Part shown: in pieces, positions 16,983-25,198 of the stretch
Position numbering within the stretch: the first letter of the stretch is position 1
How the letters are laid out: every line of letters begins with the position of its first letter
NCBI GenBank assembly: GCA_910584875.1
Contig: CAJUDA010000012.1
Coordinates: 21,739-85,738, forward strand
From: an uncultured Eubacterium sp.
GTDB lineage: Bacteria > Bacillota > Clostridia > Lachnospirales > Lachnospiraceae
Direction of reading: 5' to 3'
Length of the DNA stretch: 64,000 nucleotides
The notes under the pieces: model-generated
Database searches by the model: none
What the model was told of the DNA's origin: nothing
What the model saw: the letters and a program-made list of their open reading frames with translations, nothing else
Position numbers and translations under genes: made by a program

Positions 16983-17029
16983 TTGGGCGGCGCCAATTTG
17001 AACCCGTTCAAATTGGCGCCGCCCAGCTA
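16980..17029. repeat. Solo copy of dispersed palindromic element (outer stem only)
   Basis: A 50-bp near-perfect palindrome with 23-bp arms (16981-17003 and 17006-17028, one mismatch) around a 2-base centre; core GGCGCCAATTTGAAC. The first three bases are the araC stop codon. The same core sequence forms the terminal repeats of the 272-bp element at 44496-44767. It could also work as a terminator for both convergent genes, though there is no strong T run. Confidence 0.88.
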
Positions 17030-17030
17030 A

Positions 17031-17579
17031 TCATGAAAGCAGCAATCCCTGCCAGAAGCCTTCATTCAGAGGCAGGGCAGGACTGCTGTCTGCAGCCATA
17101 CCATCCATATATTCTTTTACTTTACTGTACTGTGTATTATCCGTAAATTTGATAAACCACCGGCAGATCCCCGTCTCTGCCTCGACACAGCGGATCCCGT
17201 CTGCATCATAAACAATAATACACAGTTTCGACTCCTGAACTTCTTTTTTCTGCTGCATTTCCTTCTGCAGTTCCCGCTCACGCTCTGCTGCCTTACGCAT
17301 TTCTTCCTGCACGTCATCGACACTTTTGATCAGTTTTTTCCACTCAGTCTCTGTAAAAGAACTGGCTCCGATCTGGTAACGGGGTTCTGAGTCCCCGCTT
17401 TTGATCCGTTCTTCCAGCTCTTCTCTCTCCTCCTGGACCAGCTCAAAAAAGAGATCCCGCACAGCATTCCCTTTTTGCGACGCCCTGTCTCCGTGACTAC
17501 TGTCTCTGTTTTTTGAATAAATATACTCCCTTTTTCCCATGTAGTTACTTACGTCGCTCATCGCTCCTGCCAAACCCAT
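17031..17579 (-). CDS. Hypothetical protein with central coiled coil, 182 residues
   Basis: I do not recognise a family. The protein is soluble with no signal. A Ser/Asn/Lys-rich start (MGKREYIYSKNRDSSHG) leads to an acidic helix LVQEEREELEERIKSG, then a long charged stretch (about 88-115, VQEEMRKAAERERELQKEM) that looks like a coiled coil, and a compact end with LCIIVYDADGIRCVEAETG and WFIKFTDNTQYSKV. A cell-structure or regulatory role would be a guess. It follows the GH42 gene (56 bp) on the same strand; its GGAGG sits immediately after a hairpin (17593-17628). The stop lies two bases from the palindromic repeat. Confidence 0.65.
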   Translation of the reverse strand: MGLAGAMSDVSNYMGKREYIYSKNRDSSHGDRASQKGNAVRDLFFELVQEEREELEERIKSGDSEPRYQIGASSFTETEWKKLIKSVDDVQEEMRKAAERERELQKEMQQKKEVQESKLCIIVYDADGIRCVEAETGICRWFIKFTDNTQYSKVKEYMDGMAADSSPALPLNEGFWQGLLLS

Positions 17580-17592
17580 AATCGTTTCCTCC

Positions 17593-17628
17593 CTCTTTTC
17601 TGTTGTTTACTATTTCGACAGAAAAGAG
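17593..17628 (-). other. Perfect 11-bp hairpin directly before a ribosome binding site
   Basis: CTCTTTTCTGT and ACAGAAAAGAG form an 11-bp perfect stem with a 14-base loop between the GH42 stop and the hypothetical gene. No T run follows. On the minus strand the GGAGG of the next gene comes immediately after the 3' arm, so the stem may control its translation or mark the end of the GH42 mRNA. Confidence 0.6.
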
Positions 17629-17635
17629 CGGAAAC

Positions 17636-19654
17636 TTAACTTTCATACACTCTCGTCTCATATCCCGAAAGTGTCTGCGCTCCTGTCTCTTCTTTCCCTG
17701 TATAGACATTCCGCAGCTTCTGGTGCAGTGTGATGACTTTCTCTTCTCCACTGTAGTTCAATACAAACAGGCAGCCGCGCACAGCCACCTCGACCTCCTC
17801 CGGCGCCTCAATCATCTTCGCATAAGGCTCAGCTGCCCCCAGCTTCTCCAGGAAAATCTGAGCCACATCTGCCGTAAATACCGAACCGTAATAATATACG
17901 CTCCCCTCTCCGGCATGATTGCAGACAAGAGCCCCCGCACCCCGGTAATACCCGTCGGTGTACTCTGCTGCCACCTCTGCTCCGTCCACTGCGGTGAGCT
18001 GGTCATTAAACAGCATCGTATCCAGTTCTGTATCGCCCCACTTCGCTTTCACGACCCCGGTATCCGGCGCCACCACCGTATATTCCGGGATATCCACTCC
18101 GGCAAGCTCACGGAGCAGTCCCGGCAGCGGATCCGTCACACAGATCCCATGAATATCCTTAAACGCCGTACGGCAGCCAAGGACAAGCGTCCCTCCCTGT
18201 TCGACATAATGACGCAGGATCTCTGCCCGCTCCTTTGTGAGGATCGCACCATGGGGATAAAAAACGACCTGGTACGGATCCAGCTCCTTTTTTCCACAAT
18301 GATCGATATATACATAGTCGTAAGGCGTATGGGTATACTGGCATGCCTGAAACAGTCCCCATATACTGGTTTCATCCAGCTTTCTCTGCCATACATCCGC
18401 CTGCCCGTTCCAGCTGTTATCATAATCCCGCAGAACCGCTACCTTTGCCTCATACCGGCTTCCAGCGACGCCCTTCATACAATCCAGCTTCTCCGAGATT
18501 TCTTTTACCTCTGCCAGCCGTCGGTTATCCCGCCCGGAATAATCGAGGATACCGTGCCAATACATCTCTGTCCCCATCGTTGCCGTGCGCCAGCGGAAAT
18601 AGCTGACAAAATCAGCTCCATGGGCAATACTCTGCATCGTCCAAAGCGTCATCTGCCCCGGTCTTGGCACCGGCGCCATCATTTCCATGCTTCCATTGGC
18701 GCCAGACTGCTGTTCCATAATACCAAAGAGCGGAGAGATTGAACGCACCTCCGAAAGATGCTTGCTCCAGTTCCTGTCCTTTGTCGGATCTTCTTTGTGA
18801 TACAGACCATGGCAGTATGAAAAATTAGGATAGGAATCATACATCATGAAATCCAGACTCTCTTCTGTCATACGGTGAGAATCCAGATTGCCAAATATGC
18901 CGTTGGTCGTGATAAAATCGCCCTTTTTTACATACCGGCGCAGGATATCACTCTGGATCTTTGCAAACCGGCACGCACTGTCTGAAATAAACCGGTAAAA
19001 ATCCAGTTTGCGGTGCGGGTTCACACGTCCCGTTGGAGTAGCACGGGGCACATCCACCTCATCCCACGCTGTATAGGTCTGATTCCAGAATACCGTCCCC
19101 CACGCCTTATTAAGTGCATCCAGTGTTCCATATTTTTTCTTTAAAAATTCCCGGAACGCTGCCACGTCACAGTCTGAATAAAACTCTGCCACTTCGCAGT
19201 TAAATTCATTGTCGATCTGCCACCCCACGATACACGGCCGGCTGGCGTAATGTGCTGCGATCCTGCCCACGATCCTCCGGGACAGTTCCTGATATTTCGG
19301 TGAATTATAATTGTAGTGACGGCGAAAACCATGCTGATATACAACGCCTTCCATCGTCGCATTCAGTACCTCCGGGTATTTTTTAGTCAGCCACGCCGGC
19401 GGCGTCGCGGTGGGGGTGCAAAAGATCACCTGCATCCCCGCCTTTTCCGCCACATCCAGAAAGCGGTCGAAAAAAGAATAATCAAACACACCTTCCTCCG
19501 GCTCTATCCGGTTCCAGGCAAATTCTGCGATACGTACTGTCCGGATCCCGTTTTCCAGCATACGCTGCAGATCCTTTTCCCACTCGTCCTCCTGCCAGTG
19601 CTCGGGATAGTAGCACACACCGAGAGAGAGCCTGTGTTCTCCAATCAGATTCAT
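17636..19654 (-). CDS. GH42 beta-galactosidase
   Basis: A 672-residue cytoplasmic enzyme (no signal peptide) of glycoside hydrolase family 42. It starts with LGVCYYPEHW and WEKDLQRMLENGIRTVRIAE, as family members do. The acid/base Glu is in VGWQIDNEFN and the nucleophile Glu in LFGIMEQQSGA. The TIM barrel (about 10-400) is followed by a trimerisation (class I glutamine amidotransferase-like) domain (VFYPHGAILTKERAEILRHY) and a short beta C-terminal domain. GH42 enzymes cut beta-1,4- or beta-1,3-galactosides, typically galacto-oligosaccharides from plant galactan. It sits 21 bp downstream of the large secreted GH43 gene and is likely co-transcribed, so galactan fragments are the plausible substrate. 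Confidence 0.95.
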   Translation of the reverse strand: MNLIGEHRLSLGVCYYPEHWQEDEWEKDLQRMLENGIRTVRIAEFAWNRIEPEEGVFDYSFFDRFLDVAEKAGMQVIFCTPTATPPAWLTKKYPEVLNATMEGVVYQHGFRRHYNYNSPKYQELSRRIVGRIAAHYASRPCIVGWQIDNEFNCEVAEFYSDCDVAAFREFLKKKYGTLDALNKAWGTVFWNQTYTAWDEVDVPRATPTGRVNPHRKLDFYRFISDSACRFAKIQSDILRRYVKKGDFITTNGIFGNLDSHRMTEESLDFMMYDSYPNFSYCHGLYHKEDPTKDRNWSKHLSEVRSISPLFGIMEQQSGANGSMEMMAPVPRPGQMTLWTMQSIAHGADFVSYFRWRTATMGTEMYWHGILDYSGRDNRRLAEVKEISEKLDCMKGVAGSRYEAKVAVLRDYDNSWNGQADVWQRKLDETSIWGLFQACQYTHTPYDYVYIDHCGKKELDPYQVVFYPHGAILTKERAEILRHYVEQGGTLVLGCRTAFKDIHGICVTDPLPGLLRELAGVDIPEYTVVAPDTGVVKAKWGDTELDTMLFNDQLTAVDGAEVAAEYTDGYYRGAGALVCNHAGEGSVYYYGSVFTADVAQIFLEKLGAAEPYAKMIEAPEEVEVAVRGCLFVLNYSGEEKVITLHQKLRNVYTGKEETGAQTLSGYETRVYES

Positions 19655-19675
19655 ATGTAACCCTTCTTTCTATTG

Positions 19676-22600
19676 TTATTTCCTGATCTTTACCCGTTTC
19701 TTTGCCGTCCATGATGAATACAGCTTCCTGCTCTTGCCGCCTGTCTTTACTTTTGTAAATGCGCGCACCCTCACATAGTACGTCCCTTTTACTTTCCTGA
19801 TCGTCATCTTAGTGGCTGATGCTCTGGCCGTCTTCTTTTTCGTCTTCTTTCTGGCAAACTTCTTACTCTTAGAATACTGGATCTCTGTGCCGGAAGCAAG
19901 CACATTTTTCTTCCACCGCACAGTCATTTGCTTTTTCTTACTGCTCTTCACCTTCAGCTTCTTTATCTTCGCCGGCTTCACAGTTACCGTTACGCCCGCT
20001 GTCACCGTCTGATACTTGCCGCCCTTCGCCGTCACAGTAATGACCGCACTGTCCACGGAATTTTTCTTTATCGTTACAAGCCCTTTGCTGTTGACCGTGA
20101 TTTTCTTACTATTTGACTGGTATGACAGAGTGCCGCCCGTCGCCTTTGCATTCAGAAGAAAACTTCTCTTCTTTGCCGATGCGGTATATGAATAGGATTG
20201 TTTCGGCAATACAATCCTGTTCGCCAGAGGCTGATTCTGATTTCCTGTACCGCCTCCGGGCTTACCATTGTTTCCGGTGTTGCCACCGTCTCCGGTGTTT
20301 CCACCATCCCCGGTGTTTCCGCCGTCCCCGGTATTGCCACCGTCTCCAGTATTGCCACCGTCCCCGGTATTGCCGCCGTCTCCGGTGTTTCCGCCGTCTC
20401 CGGTATTGCCTCCATCCCCGGATCCGGTCGCCGGGATCACCGTGATGCTGTCTTCTTTTATGGCGTCACATATACGGCAGTGGATCGATTTGCTCCCTGC
20501 TTCTGTCTCGGTCGGGTTTTTATCTACCGTATAATCATCCTTCCATGTATGTTCGCGGTTCACGGTGACCGTGCAGGTCGTTTTATTACCGCTGGTATCC
20601 ACCGCCTCGATCGTATGTCCTGCCTGGTCTCCAGCGATATGATAAACGCCGCCGTCTCCGGAAGCAGCTGCCCCGTCAATGCTCACACTGTCCAGCGCAT
20701 CATCGGATACCGTAAAGAAAACATCCCCGCAGTATGTTTTTCCGTCTTCAATCCCATTGATGTACGGCGGCACCGAATCTGCCTCAATACGGTATTCCTT
20801 CGTATCATCCACTGCGGCAAAGGCACCTTTGCCATCATTCGGTCCGATGTAACCAGAGAGAGTAAAGGTCACGCCATTCACACTTTCCTTTGTGTAACCG
20901 ATATCCGCCAGATCTACTACATTCAGAAGCACACAGCCCTGGTCCACATCATTATCATTATCAAATGTACCATATGCCACAAAGCCCCGTACAACACTTG
21001 ATCCATCTTTGATAAGATCGGTCAGGACACCGTCTCCCCACGTAATAGGATTGGCATATTTTCCCTGATAAACATGACTGCCCACAGAGTATTTTTTCCC
21101 GTTAACCGTCATATGCATTTCAGCGTTCATTCCATTAGACCAGCCATAATTCTCAACGCCTGCCGTGACGGCATCGCTGTGGATCTTGTCAGAACGGGTC
21201 ACCGTCAGAAAATATGCTTTCGTGCCCACGGTCTTTACATATGCTTTTGTCTGATCGTTATTTTCTTTCACCGCAACCGGCTGGTATCCTGCCTGTCCGG
21301 AAAGCTTGTCAAGACGGTAACAGATCTCTGCATCCGCCAGTTTCTTCCCTTCTGCACTCACCAGCTCCAGCGCCATCTCTCCGGGGATCGCATGCCATCC
21401 GCTCACCGGACCAGCGAGAACACGGACCTGGATCGTTTTCTCCGATACATCGATTGCCTGAATGGAAAAATTACCTGTTTTGTCTCCCTTGTCTGCCTCT
21501 TTCCCATTCAGCATCACCTTTTCCTGCCGGGTAAAGTTACCTGTCGTTGTAAAGTTTACTGTGACAAGATTGGTGCTGTCCATAAAAGCGTCTCCCTGTA
21601 CAGCCGCTTTCACTTTGCCAACAGTATTTTGATCCGGGAGATCGGCTCCATCCATAGCCGATGCCACACTCACATCCGTCATGGGATACCGTACCTGGAT
21701 CTCACCATTTTTTGCCGCCCTCAGCATCGCTTTAGACAGATCTGACACCTTATTGCTTCCGATCGCCGTATCTGCCGCATAGGTCAGCATCAGGGTACCG
21801 TCACGGTAAAATCCAATGCTGCCATCTACATTATAAGAGATCGTCACCTTCATGGATTTCCCGCTTGTAAAGATCGTCCAGGCGCTTGCTGCAGTATATC
21901 CTGCTTCTTTCGCCGCACTGCTCAATACAGCTTCACCTTCAAAAATATTGACGCCGCCATAATTCAGAACCGACAAATATACATTTTCATGGCTCTTTGT
22001 CTCAAAAATATTCGTCCAGTCACTTTTGATCCCCTCTGCTGTAAAGCTGAGTGACACTCCGGTCTTGTCACTCAGACAGTCAGCACTGGCAATTGTCTCT
22101 CCGGCAGACAGTTTATCATAGGACAATGCTGTCCTTTTGTCTGTCCGGTCTCTTCCACAAACCGTAACCCTGTAGCTTTTTTTATGAAAATAACTTCCTT
22201 TTGACACTGTTCTGGTAAGTGTCACCTCCGTATCCTTCTGCGGCTGGTACACCCTGCCATCCGTATCTATAATGTCTTCATTGGAAGAAGTCCACACAAT
22301 CTCCGCTCCCCACAGAGCCTTTGTATCCATGGCAACGGCATCACGCACCATTGACGGTACGCTATATCCTGCATGATATGCGACAACTCTGTCATCGGCT
22401 GGATCTCTCGAGCCCCAGATACTTTCACCTGTCTTTTCACAGACTGCCGTAAAGCACATCGTCCGTATATTCGTACTGTCAATCTTCTGTTCGGCAAATA
22501 CGCCTTTATAAGTCTTACCGCCGATCGTGATGGTTGCATACGCCGTACCGTCTTTTTCTTCCCAGGTCCCGGAATAAGCACCGGTGATCGTCCTGTCTTC

Positions 22601-24175
22601 CTTCAGCTGGATACGGACCGGTTTCACGATATCAACATTTTCTGCTACCGTACCCTCATCCTTTGCCTTTGGGTTATTATACTGATGAACGATGAGATCA
22701 TATCCGCCGGTAATTTCCGAAGCCGCCACCGGAGTGGTGGCGATCGTCTGGTCATTTACTTTTTCTCCGGCATACTCATAAGGCGCTGCCACGATCCAGC
22801 CATTTTCATTCTGATAGAGCTGGTGGACACGGAGTTCATGACCCGCCGTATCATTGGCAAATTTCGTGTGATAGATCACATAGCTGTTGCCGTCACTGTC
22901 CACATAGGCAGAATTGTGTCCCTGGGCGATCTCAGCCACATCCATCGTATTCCACTGATAGTTATTCATCAGCTGCAGTCCCTTGCTGGTTTTCCTGTAG
23001 TTATCCTGCCAGCTGCTATATAAAGCACTGCGTCCGTCGCAGTCCGTATAAGGTCCGTCCGGTTTCTCCGAACGGAATATCCTCATATTATAACCGCCGG
23101 TAGGGGAATAAAAACCATAAGACATAAACAGATAGTAATAATTCCCGATCTTTTCTATGTAGGATCCCTCCCCAGAGACATAACACCCGCCGGCTATTTT
23201 TTTGCCAAAATAGGGATCGGAAACTCCGGCTTTTTTGTTTGCTGCATAATCACTCTCGTATTTCACCGAATAATCCCGAAGCCCGGTCTTCTCATCCAGT
23301 TCCAGCATAAAGATACCGCCGGACCAGGAGCCGTAACTCATCCAGAGATTCCCTTCATCATCATAAAAGACACAGGGATCGATATCACTCACCCAGTAAT
23401 CTCCCCAGTTTACTTCCGTATAACGTGCCGGAAGACTTGCGTCCATTTCCAGTGCTCCCTGTACCAGATGTATATCCGTACTTGTATAATCACCATGTTG
23501 TCCCCAGTTGTTATTGAAACCACCGAACACAATAGGCGCCTGATACACATATGGCCCTTCAATCTGATCGGCAGTAAGCAGTACGATCACCGCATGGTTA
23601 TTGTCCGTAATGCTGTAATACATACACCACTTTTTCATCTCTTTGTTGTAAATCACATCCGGCGCCCAGGTCTTCCCTTTCAGATCTGTGGATCCAAGCC
23701 ATGTATTAATATTATACGTACCAAAGTTCACTGTATAAGATGATCCGTCTTTTCCGTAAAGGGTCTGGGTTCCTGTCAGTGCATTGCTCTGAAATGCTTC
23801 GTTATAACCTGCATTTCCAAATAACTTATCTTTTCCTTCGCCGTTGACAGCGGTATCCTGCCAGTTCATCAGATCGGTCGTCTTTGCCACGCCAAGCATC
23901 GTACCGAAAACATAATATGCCGTCTTTCCGTCACTGCCGGTCGTTGTGACGATGGATGGATCATGCACCGACTGTCTGGCATAGCTCTTTTTCTGATACA
24001 GGGAGGCCGCCTGTGCATCCGTCAGCTCCGTTTTTGTCTCTGACGCAGCGTGGACTGATACCGGATCCGGCGCCGATGCCACAGCTGCGGGCATCACCAG
24101 GGCAGCCGTCAGCACACCGGCAAGCAGCCGCTTCCCAAGCCTTCTATGCTTTGTTTTAAGTTGTCCTTTTCTCAT
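19676..24175 (-). CDS. Very large secreted multidomain GH43 enzyme (endo-arabinanase-like)
   Basis: A 1499-residue exported enzyme. Order: signal (1-43), GH43 propeller (about 55-475) with HDPSIVTTTG, TWAPDVIYNKE, SDIDPCVFYDDEGNLWMSYG, VSGEGSYIEKIGNYYYLF and GHNSAYVDSDGNSYVIYH; an endo-arabinanase C-terminal-type beta-barrel (about 490-610); an atrophied Ig-like domain (about 620-700); a LamG-like domain (about 705-880); further Ig-like modules with a HCRICDA motif near 1230; a GDGGNT hexapeptide linker (about 1250-1297); an Ig-like and a fibronectin-III-like module at the C-terminus (LYSSWTAKKRVKIRK). The combination suggests surface-bound digestion of branched arabinan. No LPXTG is seen; the basic C-terminus may hold it to the wall. 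It is 21 bp ahead of the GH42 gene. Confidence 0.92.
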   Translation of the reverse strand: MRKGQLKTKHRRLGKRLLAGVLTAALVMPAAVASAPDPVSVHAASETKTELTDAQAASLYQKKSYARQSVHDPSIVTTTGSDGKTAYYVFGTMLGVAKTTDLMNWQDTAVNGEGKDKLFGNAGYNEAFQSNALTGTQTLYGKDGSSYTVNFGTYNINTWLGSTDLKGKTWAPDVIYNKEMKKWCMYYSITDNNHAVIVLLTADQIEGPYVYQAPIVFGGFNNNWGQHGDYTSTDIHLVQGALEMDASLPARYTEVNWGDYWVSDIDPCVFYDDEGNLWMSYGSWSGGIFMLELDEKTGLRDYSVKYESDYAANKKAGVSDPYFGKKIAGGCYVSGEGSYIEKIGNYYYLFMSYGFYSPTGGYNMRIFRSEKPDGPYTDCDGRSALYSSWQDNYRKTSKGLQLMNNYQWNTMDVAEIAQGHNSAYVDSDGNSYVIYHTKFANDTAGHELRVHQLYQNENGWIVAAPYEYAGEKVNDQTIATTPVAASEITGGYDLIVHQYNNPKAKDEGTVAENVDIVKPVRIQLKEDRTITGAYSGTWEEKDGTAYATITIGGKTYKGVFAEQKIDSTNIRTMCFTAVCEKTGESIWGSRDPADDRVVAYHAGYSVPSMVRDAVAMDTKALWGAEIVWTSSNEDIIDTDGRVYQPQKDTEVTLTRTVSKGSYFHKKSYRVTVCGRDRTDKRTALSYDKLSAGETIASADCLSDKTGVSLSFTAEGIKSDWTNIFETKSHENVYLSVLNYGGVNIFEGEAVLSSAAKEAGYTAASAWTIFTSGKSMKVTISYNVDGSIGFYRDGTLMLTYAADTAIGSNKVSDLSKAMLRAAKNGEIQVRYPMTDVSVASAMDGADLPDQNTVGKVKAAVQGDAFMDSTNLVTVNFTTTGNFTRQEKVMLNGKEADKGDKTGNFSIQAIDVSEKTIQVRVLAGPVSGWHAIPGEMALELVSAEGKKLADAEICYRLDKLSGQAGYQPVAVKENNDQTKAYVKTVGTKAYFLTVTRSDKIHSDAVTAGVENYGWSNGMNAEMHMTVNGKKYSVGSHVYQGKYANPITWGDGVLTDLIKDGSSVVRGFVAYGTFDNDNDVDQGCVLLNVVDLADIGYTKESVNGVTFTLSGYIGPNDGKGAFAAVDDTKEYRIEADSVPPYINGIEDGKTYCGDVFFTVSDDALDSVSIDGAAASGDGGVYHIAGDQAGHTIEAVDTSGNKTTCTVTVNREHTWKDDYTVDKNPTETEAGSKSIHCRICDAIKEDSITVIPATGSGDGGNTGDGGNTGDGGNTGDGGNTGDGGNTGDGGNTGDGGNTGDGGNTGNNGKPGGGTGNQNQPLANRIVLPKQSYSYTASAKKRSFLLNAKATGGTLSYQSNSKKITVNSKGLVTIKKNSVDSAVITVTAKGGKYQTVTAGVTVTVKPAKIKKLKVKSSKKKQMTVRWKKNVLASGTEIQYSKSKKFARKKTKKKTARASATKMTIRKVKGTYYVRVRAFTKVKTGGKSRKLYSSWTAKKRVKIRK
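20283..20426. repeat. 18-bp tandem repeat encoding (GDGGNT) units
   Basis: Eight copies of an 18-bp unit inside the GH43 gene, coding on the minus strand for a Gly/Asp/Asn hexapeptide linker. Units differ by silent or near-silent third-base changes (GTC/ATC, TTT/TTG). Copy number is expected to vary between strains. Confidence 0.9.
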
Positions 24176-24219
24176 GATGTCTTCCTCTCCTTATATGTAA
24201 TTTTACTATATTATTTTTC

Positions 24220-24248
24220 ATTATACAGTCTGACTTTCCAGAATGCAA
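24220..24248 (-). promoter_or_regulatory. Promoter of the large GH43-GH42 operon
   Basis: On the minus strand TTGCAT (24243-24248) and TATAAT (24220-24225) with a 17-base spacer, about 45 bases ahead of the ATG at 24175. Confidence 0.65.
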
Positions 24249-24263
24249 TCATAAAAATGAGTC

Positions 24264-24292
24264 TTGTATTTGCATAAAAAATCCTGTAACAT
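24264..24292 (+). promoter_or_regulatory. Probable promoter of nfo
   Basis: TTGTAT (24264-24269) and TAACAT (24287-24292) with a 17-base spacer, 31 bases ahead of the nfo ATG. It is back to back with the GH43 promoter. Confidence 0.45.
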
Positions 24293-24323
24293 AAAAGACA
24301 AAATAACACTACTGGAGGTACTT

Positions 24324-25187
24324 ATGCTGTTACTTGGTTCCCATGTTGGTATGAGCGGCAAAGATATGCTGCTCAATTCAGTAAAAGAAGCGCTTTCTTA
24401 TGGCGCAAACACTTTTATGGTATACACCGGAGCTCCCCAGAACACCCGCCGCAAAGAGATCGAAGAGCTCAACATCCCGGCGGCGAGAGCCCTGATGGAA
24501 GAAAATGGCATGTTTAATTTTATCGTACATGCCCCTTATATCATCAATCTTGCTAATACAGTCAAACCGGAAACATTTGAACTCGCCGTGGAATTTCTTG
24601 ACAAAGAGATCCAGCGCACGGCCGCCATGGGAGCGGAAGTCCTCGTGCTGCATCCGGGCGCCCATGTAGGCGCCGGCGTCGAAGCGGGCACCGCCCAGAT
24701 CATAGACGGGCTCAATCAGGTGCTGACTGCGGACACCCCTGTCTTTGTCGCACTGGAAACCATGGCAGGGAAAGGCAGCGAGATCGGCCGCACCTTTGAA
24801 GAGTTAAAAGCAATTTATGACAGCTGCCACCATCCGGAAAAGCTCCGGATATGTTTCGACACCTGCCATGTCAACGATGCCGGATATGATATTGTCAATG
24901 ATTATGATGGAGTAATGGATCAGTTTGACCAGATCCTTGGACTGGATCAGATCGCTGCCTTCCACATCAACGACAGCAAGAACGAACGGAACGCCCACAA
25001 GGACCGTCATGAAAATTTTGGCAAAGGCCATATCGGCGCCACAGCACTTATGCAGGTAATACGGGATCCCCGTTTTGAGACGGTTCCAAAGATCCTGGAA
25101 ACACCTTATTATAAAGATCCGGAGGATAAGAAAAAATCTTACCCTCCGTACAAAGAAGAAATCGCAGAAATACGGTCATTATTATAA
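24324..25187 (+). CDS. nfo: Endonuclease IV (apurinic/apyrimidinic endonuclease)
   Basis: A 287-residue AP endonuclease that cuts 5' of abasic sites in base excision repair; a TIM barrel with three zinc ions. The ATG at 24324 follows GGAGG; the open frame extends 20 codons upstream but lacks a site. Zinc-ligand regions are visible: LGSHVGMSG, FNFIVHAPYIINLANT, LVLHPGAHVGAG, FVALETMAGKGSEIG, ICFDTCHVNDAGYDI, AAFHINDSKNERNAHKDRHENFG (quoted in two parts below the limit: AAFHINDSKNE and NAHKDRHENFGKGHIG) and KILETPYY. Length and motifs are normal. It is monocistronic, converging with the GerA-family gene after 11 bp. Confidence 0.96.
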   Translation: MLLLGSHVGMSGKDMLLNSVKEALSYGANTFMVYTGAPQNTRRKEIEELNIPAARALMEENGMFNFIVHAPYIINLANTVKPETFELAVEFLDKEIQRTAAMGAEVLVLHPGAHVGAGVEAGTAQIIDGLNQVLTADTPVFVALETMAGKGSEIGRTFEELKAIYDSCHHPEKLRICFDTCHVNDAGYDIVNDYDGVMDQFDQILGLDQIAAFHINDSKNERNAHKDRHENFGKGHIGATALMQVIRDPRFETVPKILETPYYKDPEDKKKSYPPYKEEIAEIRSLL

Positions 25188-25198
25188 AACCTTTTGTC

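Noticed and set aside
20283..20426. CRISPR-like short repeats
   Set aside because: In-frame 18-bp coding repeat of a protein linker with no spacers.
20198..21001. 267-codon open frame opposite the large GH43 gene
   Set aside because: It is antisense to a strongly supported coding sequence, including its tandem repeat, and has no protein features of its own.
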